Origin: Planctomycetota bacterium
GTDB lineage: Bacteria; Planctomycetota; UBA1135; GCA-002686595
Length of the DNA: 64,000 nucleotides
Assembly (NCBI GenBank): GCA_016795325.1
Contig: JAEUHY010000022.1
Span: forward strand, 62,001 to 126,000
Direction: 5' to 3'
Shown piece by piece: positions 27,126-33,563 of the stretch. The notes under the pieces were generated by a model that was given only the letters and a program-made list of their open reading frames with translations, did not search any database and was not told where the DNA came from. The position numbers and the translations under genes were made by a program. How positions within the stretch are numbered: the first letter of the stretch is position 1; each line of letters opens with the position of its first letter.

Positions 27126-28892
27126 CTACTCCCGGTCCGACGCCGGACCGCGTTTGGGTTTCCAATTCGCCAGCGGCAAGTTCTTCGGACGCTCGCGCGG
27201 CGGGCCGCTGTCGTCGCTGCGCGGACGTTCGACGCCGCGGCGCGGCGCTCCACGCTCTGCGGGCGGCCCCGAACGTTCGAAGCGTCCTCGCGACGGCGGT
27301 CCATCGCGACGCGGCGCGTCCTCGCGCGGCGGGCCGCGGCGGTCGTCGCGCGGCGGGCCACGGCGGTCGTCGCGCGGCGGGCCGCGGCGGTCGTCACGCG
27401 GCGGGCCACGGCGGTCGTCGCGCGGCGGGCCGCGACGCTCTCCGCGAGGCGGCGGGCCGCCCCCATCGCGCGGCGGGCCGCGGCGCGCGGGCTTGCGCGC
27501 CGGACCTTCGCCTTCGCGGTCCTCGAGGCGCACGCGCTTGCTCGGGCCCCAGTCGCGTTTGGGCGCACCGCGAGCCGCGCCGCTGCGCCGCTCGCCGGTC
27601 CCAGTGCGCGGAGCGCGCACACGGTCCGTCGGCAACTCGCCGAAACGTCCGTCTTCCTCGCGCGGCGGCGGCGCAGGCTTGCTCGAAAGCACGCGCGGCG
27701 CAGCGACGCTCGAACGGCGTGCACTGGTCTCGAGCAGGCGGCGCACGACCAGCGTCGCGTACGCTCCACGCGGCAACTCGAAGCGCACTTCGACTTGGAA
27801 CTGGCCGCGGTTCAGCACGTCGGCGCGCGCGGGGCGCAGGCGCAGATGCGCCGGCGTGACGAACAGCGGCCGATCCTCGCCCTTGAGCGCGAAGCCGCTC
27901 ACGCCTTCGATCGAGAACTGCGCGGGAACGAGTCCGTCGTGCGCCAAGGCGTCGGCGAGCAGTTCGAACTGCTCACGATCCTCGACGTCCTTCAGCTTGG
28001 GCCCAGGCAAGCGGAAGGCCTGCTCGGGCGGCGCCTTGAGGTCCACGCCGACCTCGGGATAGACCAGCGGACCTTCGGCGCTCTTGAGCACGACGCGCTG
28101 CGCGGGCTCGACACGCGCACGCACCCACTCGGCGACCGCACGATTCCACAGGTGCGACTGGTACGCGTAGAGGTGGATCAGTCGCAGACGCGACGCGAGG
28201 TGGAAGAACGCGCCCGCGAAATCCTGCGGCTCGCGCTTCAAGTGTTCGAACAGCGAGTGGTGCTCGCCGAATTTGCCGGCGATGTCGCGGCACGAGGTCC
28301 AGTCGCCCCAGTACGAGGTGAGCGCGCGCTTGAACGCCATCGCTTTGCGGTCGTCGTGCGGCGAGCGCGACGTCAACAGCGCACGCAGCGCACCCTCGTG
28401 CTCGCCGCGCATGAGATCCAGCGCGATCCAGCCTTGGCCGTGGCGCAGGTTTCCGAAGCGCTGGTCGTCGAAGTAGTTGATCAGTCCGCCGGCGCGGATC
28501 GAGTGCGCGTTCGCGCGCAGCGCGTCGACGTCGTCCTGGGCAAGTCCGCGCAGCACGATCTCGAACGCGTTGCCTTCGCTCGATTTCGAGTCCAGCGGCT
28601 CGCTGGTGAAGCCCGCGGTTTCGATGCGCAGATCCGGACTGCGGATGCTGATCGGAGGACCGTGGCGCACCGCCATGTGCTGCAGCGTCACGCCTTGGCG
28701 GTCCTTGAGTCCGCACATGGAGACGTCGCCTGCGCTGGCGCCGGCTTCCTGCGCCAGAACGCGCGCGGCCTCGAACGAGGTGTGCTTGCTCTTGAGCACG
28801 CGGTACACGCGGAATTCGCCGCGCGGCGCGAGCACGTCCTCGCGCAGCAGCTCGCGCACACGGAAGTCGTCGGAGCGTTGTTTGACCTTCAT
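27126..28892 (-). CDS. truD: tRNA pseudouridine(13) synthase TruD with Arg/Gly/Pro-rich tail
   Basis: TruD makes pseudouridine at tRNA position 13. The 588-aa protein has the family motifs KSKHTSFEAARVLA and MCGLKDRQGVTLQH (catalytic Asp in KDRQ), the NYFDDQRFGN motif, and SYWGDW. The conserved core ends near residue 410-430, so the last 150 or so residues are extra. They include four repeats of the octapeptide RRGPPRDD and many RG/GP pairs, so the tail is basic, disordered and probably RNA-binding (inference). Start ATG 28892 overlaps the upstream synthase stop as ATGA. A longer frame to 28952 is rejected because it lies inside that gene. Confidence 0.9.
   Translation of the reverse strand: MKVKQRSDDFRVRELLREDVLAPRGEFRVYRVLKSKHTSFEAARVLAQEAGASAGDVSMCGLKDRQGVTLQHMAVRHGPPISIRSPDLRIETAGFTSEPLDSKSSEGNAFEIVLRGLAQDDVDALRANAHSIRAGGLINYFDDQRFGNLRHGQGWIALDLMRGEHEGALRALLTSRSPHDDRKAMAFKRALTSYWGDWTSCRDIAGKFGEHHSLFEHLKREPQDFAGAFFHLASRLRLIHLYAYQSHLWNRAVAEWVRARVEPAQRVVLKSAEGPLVYPEVGVDLKAPPEQAFRLPGPKLKDVEDREQFELLADALAHDGLVPAQFSIEGVSGFALKGEDRPLFVTPAHLRLRPARADVLNRGQFQVEVRFELPRGAYATLVVRRLLETSARRSSVAAPRVLSSKPAPPPREEDGRFGELPTDRVRAPRTGTGERRSGAARGAPKRDWGPSKRVRLEDREGEGPARKPARRGPPRDGGGPPPRGERRGPPRDDRRGPPRDDRRGPPRDDRRGPPRDDRRGPPREDAPRRDGPPSRGRFERSGPPAERGAPRRGVERPRSDDSGPPRERPKNLPLANWKPKRGPASDRE
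27323..27434. repeat. 24-bp tandem repeats encoding the TruD tail
   Basis: Four 24-bp units start at 27323, 27347, 27371 and 27395, followed by a partial, diverged unit. Units differ at one or two positions in an alternating pattern (GGGCCGCGG or GGGCCACGG). Each encodes RRGPPRDD on the minus strand. The pattern suggests expansion by slippage or unequal crossover. Confidence 0.9.
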
Positions 28893-29896
28893 CGTCGGGC
28901 AGGCCTCCACTTGGCCAGTTGCTTGAGCGTGCGCTCGAAGTCCTTGGGGCAAGGCGCCAGGACGCGAATCGGTTCACCTGCGCCCTCGGGCACGCGCGGA
29001 ATCTCGAGCTGCTCCGCATGCAGCGTCAGCCGCGCGATCAGCGGCGTCTCCGCCTGACCGGGCTTGCGGCGGTAGCTCGACTTGATCTCGGACAAGAGCA
29101 GCGCTTTGCGCCGGCCGTAGAGCGGATCGACGAGCAACGGAAAACCCTGCGCGGCGAGGTGCACACGGATCTGGTGCGTGCGTCCGGTGAGCGGCTGGCA
29201 CTCGAGCAGCGTCATGCCGCGGAACCGCTCGCGCACACGCACCAGCGTCTGCGAGCTCTTGCCGTCGCGGCGCACGCACATGTGTCCGCTGCGCCGGTGG
29301 TCGGGGCCGAGCGGCAGGTCGATGGTCTCGCTCTCGCCCTCGCCGAGCGGGTGCTCGCCCTCGACCAGCGCCAGATAGCGTTTGACCACGCCGCCCTGTT
29401 CGAACGCCGCGCCGAGCACACGCTCGGCGTCGACCGTCTTCGCCACGGCCAGCGCGCCGCTGGTGTCCTTGTCGAGGCGGTGGACCAGCCGCGGCCGAAA
29501 GCCCTCCTCGCCGCGCTCGACGCGCAGTTGCGACAGGACTTGGAGTCCGACGATCAGATTCGGCCGACTCTCGTCCCAGCGGTCGGGCTCCACCAACAGG
29601 TCGGCAGGCTTGTCGACGACGAGCACGTGCTCGTCCTCGTGCAGCAGCACCGGCGGCTCGCTCGGCGCGGCCTCGGGCTCGTGCGCCTCGAGTTCCTCGT
29701 CGTCGAAGTCGCAGCCCACCACGTCGTCGGCGCGCAGCCGCTGCGACGGCGCGGACGGCGCCCCGTTGACCGTGACCCGACCGTCGCGCACCAGCGAGCG
29801 CAGTTCGCGCTTGCGAGCCAGCGGGAACAAGCGGCACAGGTACTCGTCGAGTTCGACGCCGAGGTCGTCCGCGGGAACGGTGAAGTACTGGGCCAC
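28889..29896 (-). CDS. RluA/RluD-family pseudouridine synthase with S4 domain
   Basis: The product (about 335 aa) starts with an S4 RNA-binding domain (VELDEYLCRLFPLARKRELR, then VRDGRVTVNG). The catalytic domain follows, with VVDKPADLLVEPDRW, the nucleophile motif HRLDKDTSGALAVAK, and GRTHQIRVHLAAQGFPLLVD. This layout is that of RluC/RluD, which modify 23S rRNA. I propose GTG 29896 (VAQYFTVPADDLG) because upstream in-frame residues are atypical. It is preceded 49 bp upstream by HPRT and overlaps truD by 4 bp, so two RNA pseudouridylation genes are coupled. Confidence 0.88.
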   Translation of the reverse strand: MAQYFTVPADDLGVELDEYLCRLFPLARKRELRSLVRDGRVTVNGAPSAPSQRLRADDVVGCDFDDEELEAHEPEAAPSEPPVLLHEDEHVLVVDKPADLLVEPDRWDESRPNLIVGLQVLSQLRVERGEEGFRPRLVHRLDKDTSGALAVAKTVDAERVLGAAFEQGGVVKRYLALVEGEHPLGEGESETIDLPLGPDHRRSGHMCVRRDGKSSQTLVRVRERFRGMTLLECQPLTGRTHQIRVHLAAQGFPLLVDPLYGRRKALLLSEIKSSYRRKPGQAETPLIARLTLHAEQLEIPRVPEGAGEPIRVLAPCPKDFERTLKQLAKWRPARR

Positions 29897-29945
29897 TGGG
29901 ATGGAAAGGGAGCAGCTGGCGGCACGGGCCGCGCGCCGAAACGGG

Positions 29946-30506
29946 TCAGCGGCCGGCCGACGAGCGCGGTCGCTCGTAGCACTCGCGCTTGAGCGCACCG
30001 ACGTAGGGCAGATTGCGATAGTGGCCGGCGAAGTCGAGTCCGTAACCGACCACGAACAGGTCCTCGACCTCGAACACGCGGAAGTCGGCGACGAACGAGG
30101 TCGCGCGGCGGGCCGGCTTGTCGAGGAACACGCAGGTGCGCACCGAGCGCGCGCCGCGGCGATTCATCTCGTCGACCAGGCGCGCCAACGTGCGGCCCGT
30201 GTCCAGGATGTCGTCGACCAGCAGCAAATCGCGCCCGCGGATCTCGCTCTCCGCGGGGAAGAAGTTCACTTCCAGGGCGCCCGACTCGACGCCTGACCCG
30301 TAGCTCGACGCGCTCACGAACGCGAGCTCGAGGGGAATCGGTATGCGCCGGATCAGGTCGGACGCAAACACGCAGCTGCCCTTGAGCACCGAGACCACCG
30401 TGAAGCCCGTGCCCCGGTACGCAGCGGTCACTTCGCGCGCGACGCGGTCGATGCCCGCCCCGATCTGGGCTTCGGTGAACAGAATGTGTTCGACGTCTTC
30501 GTGCAC
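29946..30506 (-). CDS. hpt: Hypoxanthine(-guanine) phosphoribosyltransferase
   Basis: The enzyme salvages hypoxanthine and guanine with PRPP. The 186-aa product has SVLKGSCVFASDLIR, a PRPP-binding motif LLLVDDILDTGRTLARL, VFLDKPARR and a C-terminal FVVGYGLDFAGHYRNLPYVG, all typical of HPRT. The start is probably the GTG at 30506 (VHEDVEHILF). The length then matches the family (about 180 aa), whereas the longer open frame upstream looks non-coding. It is the first gene of a six-gene minus-strand run ending at 23224. Confidence 0.9.
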   Translation of the reverse strand: MHEDVEHILFTEAQIGAGIDRVAREVTAAYRGTGFTVVSVLKGSCVFASDLIRRIPIPLELAFVSASSYGSGVESGALEVNFFPAESEIRGRDLLLVDDILDTGRTLARLVDEMNRRGARSVRTCVFLDKPARRATSFVADFRVFEVEDLFVVGYGLDFAGHYRNLPYVGALKRECYERPRSSAGR

Positions 30507-30602
30507 GGGGAGGCGGTGAGGCTGGGGAAATCGCCTGCGGACGCGCAGCTCGCGGCGGGCGTGGGCGGCCGCGGCGCAGTCCAGGCGATCGAAGGGGCGA
30601 AG

Positions 30603-30608
30603 AGGATA
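30603..30608 (-). promoter_or_regulatory. Putative -10 element of the HPRT operon
   Basis: Minus-strand TATCCT followed by CTTCGCCCC lies about 97 bases before the proposed GTG of HPRT. It matches the recurrent hexamer but implies a longer leader. Confidence 0.3.
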
Positions 30609-31075
30609 CTCGCAAAGCTCGCCGACGCGCAAACTTCGCTCCGGCATCGCGGCGCGCTCGAGCGGCGCATCGAAGGCGGCTCCGACTTTCGTCGGCAGGG
30701 CCCCCGCAGAAGCGAGTTTGCACGCCCCGCCGTTGCCAAGCGCCGCGCAGCCGCCTACTGTTTTGCGCCTCGCAGGCGCGCTGTTCCCCAGCGCGCAGCG
30801 TTTGCGTCGATCGCGCGCCCCGGCGGCGCGAGCGTGCGCAGCGCGGCTGGTTCGCGTTCCCGACGCGGGCCCCAATCGATGCCGCACTCGACACTCGACA
30901 CTCCGCTCGCAGGGCGTCGAAGCTGTCGGTTCCTCGCGCCCGCGTTCCTCGGGCCGCGCTCTCGCCTCGAGCACGCGCACGACTCGCGCGGGAACTTGCA
31001 CCCGCGCGTCCGAGCTCGGCCACTCCACACAGACCAACCCGCCAACAGTCGTCTCGACTGCCTCTCACGCGCCAC
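30609..31075. other. Intergenic stretch without a convincing gene
   Basis: Between the HPRT leader and the coiled-coil gene there are about 470 bp with open frames on both strands. Their translations are Arg/Ala/Pro-rich, lack recognisable motifs and do not look coding. CTACTGTTTTGCG near 30755 might contain a -10 hexamer (TACTGT), but it lies over 300 bases from the next plus-strand start. I see no RNA gene or repeat here. Confidence 0.5.
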
Positions 31076-31372
31076 ATGACGCCCAAGCGCACCCTGATTC
31101 GTCGCTCCGACGATGTTCGCATCGCCGAGTTGCAAGCCAAGATCGCCGAACTGCAACGCAAGGTTTCCGAGCAACAACGCGCCGACCAACCGGTCGTGCG
31201 CGAAGCCCAGAAGCTGGCCAAAAAGCTGCGCGAGTTCGCGCAGTTCGCCCAGCAGCACGAACGCGAGGACGTGGCCAACTCGACCGTCGCGTTCCTCGCC
31301 GGGCTCGACCGCATGGTCAACAGCGAACCCGAGCCGCGCCGGCGCGGGCGACGCGAAGTCGAAGAGGCCTGA
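31076..31372 (+). CDS. Small coiled-coil protein of unknown function
   Basis: The 98-aa product has an Arg/Lys-rich start and a heptad-like region (IAELQAKIAELQRKVSEQQ, about residues 16-35). A helical stretch KLAKKLREFAQFAQQ and a charged C-terminal tail follow. The codon-position GC pattern is that of a real gene. No family is recognised. It is followed 41 bp later by a Nudix hydrolase gene on the same strand. It could be a small ribosome- or nucleoid-associated protein, but this is a guess. Confidence 0.6.
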   Translation: MTPKRTLIRRSDDVRIAELQAKIAELQRKVSEQQRADQPVVREAQKLAKKLREFAQFAQQHEREDVANSTVAFLAGLDRMVNSEPEPRRRGRREVEEA

Positions 31373-31413
31373 GCGTGCGGCGCGCGGGCGTTCGCTCGTG
31401 CGCGAAGCGATAG

Positions 31414-31959
31414 ATGAGCCTGCCTCGCCACCCCGACGTGCGCGTCGTTGCGTCGCAATCGGTCGCCGCGGGCCGCGCGTTCGACGTCGTGCGCGAGGAG
31501 CTCGTGCTGCCTTCCGGGCTGCGCCAGGAGCTGCTGCTGATCGACCACCCTGGCGCCGTCGTGGTGCTCGCCGAGAACGAGCGCGGAGACATCGCGGTCG
31601 TGCGCCAGTACCGGCACGCGATCGGCGCGTGGCTCAGCGAGTTGCCGGCGGGACGCATCGAGCGCGGCGAGGACCGGCTCGCAGCCGCGCAGCGCGAACT
31701 CGACGAAGAGGTCGGCGTGCGCGCGAGCCACTGGGTCAGCCTGGGGTGCTTCTTCCCCGCGCCGGGATTCTGCTCCGAGCAAATCGAGATCTTCTGGGCG
31801 CGTGGGCTCACGCCCAGCGGCGCCGCGCGGCGGGCGCACGACGCGGACGAGGAAATCGCCGTCGCCTGGCGCCCGCTGCGCGAGGCGGAGTCTGAATTGG
31901 CGGCGGACGGCAAGTCGATCGTGGCGATCGCACGTTGGCGCGCGGCTGTACAGCCTTGA
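31414..31959 (+). CDS. Nudix hydrolase (ADP-ribose pyrophosphatase-like)
   Basis: The 181-aa protein carries a complete Nudix box, GRIERGE followed by seven residues and RELDEEVGV (Gx5Ex7REUxEExGU). Upstream VVRQYRHAIGAWLSELPAG matches ADP-ribose pyrophosphatases. The family hydrolyses nucleoside diphosphate derivatives with Mg ions. The C-terminal region DADEEIAVAWRPL contains the conserved acidic residues that follow the box in NudF-like enzymes. Its substrate could be ADP-ribose or a sugar nucleotide. Confidence 0.88.
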   Translation: MSLPRHPDVRVVASQSVAAGRAFDVVREELVLPSGLRQELLLIDHPGAVVVLAENERGDIAVVRQYRHAIGAWLSELPAGRIERGEDRLAAAQRELDEEVGVRASHWVSLGCFFPAPGFCSEQIEIFWARGLTPSGAARRAHDADEEIAVAWRPLREAESELAADGKSIVAIARWRAAVQP

Positions 31960-32044
31960 GCGCGCACACGGCCGAGCACCGGGAAAAATCGCCTCTCACC
32001 GGCCCCCTCCCGCCCGGGGCGACCGAACCGCCCGCCGAAGGCGC

Positions 32045-32073
32045 TTGCCGGTCCCGGTTCCGGGATCTACAAC
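32045..32073 (+). promoter_or_regulatory. Putative sigma70-like promoter of the response-regulator gene
   Basis: TTGCCG (32045-32050) and TACAAC (32068-32073) are separated by 17 bases. This is one of the few places in the window with a recognisable -35/-10 pair. It lies about 95 bases before the proposed start. The spacer contains the small inverted repeat CCCGGTTCCGGG, a possible operator. Confidence 0.35.
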
Positions 32074-32166
32074 GCTAGTCTCGATTCTGCTCCCTCCCAG
32101 GCAGAACCGACCGCGGCGCCCCCCCCTCGGCCGCACCTGCTCCCTCGCTGAGCTAGCCCAACACCC

Positions 32167-33519
32167 TTGATTGGCTCCGTGGAACGCATCCTGATCGTGG
32201 ACGACGAGCGCGTCGTGCTCGAAACGCTCGTCGACGTGCTGCAAGCCGAAGGCTTCAGCGTGGCTCAAGCCAGCGACGCACGCAGCGCGCTCGCGCACCT
32301 CGCGGCCGAACCGGTCGCCATCGTGCTCTCCGACATCCGCATGCCCGACATGGACGGCATGGAGCTGCTGCACGACGTGCGTCGTCTGCACCCGGGCACG
32401 GATGTGGTGTTGATGACCGGCTTCGCGAGCGTCGACGGCGCCATCGAAGCGATGGGCGCAGGCGCGGCCGACTATCTGATCAAGCCACTGCGCCCCAAGG
32501 AGGTCATCGCGCGCGTGCGTTCGATCCTCCAGCGCCGCCGCTTGGAGTCGCAACTCCACTCGCTGCAGAGCGAGCTGCGCTCGCGCCACGAGTTGCACAA
32601 CCTCATCGCCCAGTCCTCGCGCATGTCGGCGGTGGTCACCGCGCTGCACCGTGTGCGCGACAGCGCCGACCCCGTGGTCGTGCACGGCGAGGAGGGCGTC
32701 GGCCGGCGCTTCATCGCCCGCGCCCTGCACTACTCCGGCGCGCGGCGCGCGGCGCCTTTCGAAGCGCTCGACGCGCGCGCGCCGAGCGAGCGCAGCTTCG
32801 AGGAGCAGCTGTGGGGCGTCCGCACGCCCACCGGGCGCTGGCGACGCGGTTGGTTCGAGCGGCTCGAGCACGGAACGCTGCACCTGGTCGGACTGGAAGC
32901 GCTCGGCGCCCACGAGCAGGAGTTGCTGGGCCGCGCGCTCGAGACGTTGACCTACACGCCGCCGGGCGCCCACGAGGCCCTGCCGATCCGCTGCCGGATC
33001 CTGATCTCGCTGAGCGAGGCGCCGGCCGAAGCCCTGGAGCGCGGCGCCCTCTCGCCGGCGCTCTCCGTGCTGCGCACCTTCGTGAACATCCGCGTGCCGC
33101 CGCTGCGCCAGCGCACCGACGACCTGCCCGGATTGGTCGCGCACTTCGCCGAGACCTACGCCGTCGAGCACGGACGCACGTTGCGCATCGCGCCGCGTGT
33201 GATGGACCTGCTCGCCTCGCACGCCTTCCCCGGCAACGTGCGGCAGTTGTTCGCCGTGCTGTCGAACGCCGCCACGATCTCGATCGACGGGATGCTCACG
33301 CCCGAGCACCTCGAACGCAGCCTGCGCCAGTCGAACCTCGCGGCCGCGCGCCCGATCGCGGATCAGCTGGGCGACCGCGAGCACCAGGTCGTGCTGCAAG
33401 CCGTCCAGCGCAACCCCGGCCGCCTCGATCAGGCCGCCAAGGAGCTGGGCGTCAGCCGCACCACGCTGTGGCGCCGCATGCGCAAGTACGGCATCCGGCT
33501 GGCTGGCGCGGAGAGCTGA
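32167..33519 (+). CDS. NtrC-like response regulator with degraded AAA+ motifs
   Basis: The 450-aa protein has a receiver domain (acceptor Asp56 in VLSDIRMPD, Lys106 in YLIKPL), an AAA+-like middle domain, and a Fis-type helix-turn-helix (AKELGVSRTTLWRRMRKYGI). In the middle domain the Walker A GESGTGKE is changed to GEEGVGRR (174-181). The sigma54-contacting GAFTGA loop is absent (region RTPTGRWRRG, about 219-228), and the Walker B D-E pair is lost (TLHLVGLEAL). It probably neither hydrolyses ATP nor activates sigma54. It may instead bind DNA as a phosphorylation-controlled regulator (inference). The start is TTG 32167; GTG 32179 is equally plausible. No histidine kinase gene is adjacent. Confidence 0.85.
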   Translation: MIGSVERILIVDDERVVLETLVDVLQAEGFSVAQASDARSALAHLAAEPVAIVLSDIRMPDMDGMELLHDVRRLHPGTDVVLMTGFASVDGAIEAMGAGAADYLIKPLRPKEVIARVRSILQRRRLESQLHSLQSELRSRHELHNLIAQSSRMSAVVTALHRVRDSADPVVVHGEEGVGRRFIARALHYSGARRAAPFEALDARAPSERSFEEQLWGVRTPTGRWRRGWFERLEHGTLHLVGLEALGAHEQELLGRALETLTYTPPGAHEALPIRCRILISLSEAPAEALERGALSPALSVLRTFVNIRVPPLRQRTDDLPGLVAHFAETYAVEHGRTLRIAPRVMDLLASHAFPGNVRQLFAVLSNAATISIDGMLTPEHLERSLRQSNLAAARPIADQLGDREHQVVLQAVQRNPGRLDQAAKELGVSRTTLWRRMRKYGIRLAGAES

Positions 33520-33532
33520 CCCCAAATGGCGA

Positions 33533-33557
33533 CCGGCGCGCGCTCAGCGCGCGCCGG
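33533..33557. terminator. Perfect hairpin between convergent regulator and valS genes
   Basis: Positions 33533-33544 and 33546-33557 are exact reverse complements (CCGGCGCGCGCT). The structure sits between the regulator stop at 33519 and the valS stop at 33564 and could end transcription in both directions. There is no U-tract. Confidence 0.45.
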
Positions 33558-33563
33558 CGCGGT

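Noticed and set aside
27323..27434. Regular 24-bp repeats as a CRISPR-like array.
   Set aside because: The units are contiguous with no spacers and encode an in-frame octapeptide.
27154..28062. A plus-strand frame rich in RGGPRRSS repeats.
   Set aside because: It is the antisense reading of the truD tail repeats; the TruD frame has conserved catalytic motifs.
30486..31079. A 197-codon plus-strand frame upstream of the coiled-coil gene.
   Set aside because: It begins antisense to the HPRT gene and then reads Arg/Ala/Pro-rich sequence without motif or signal.
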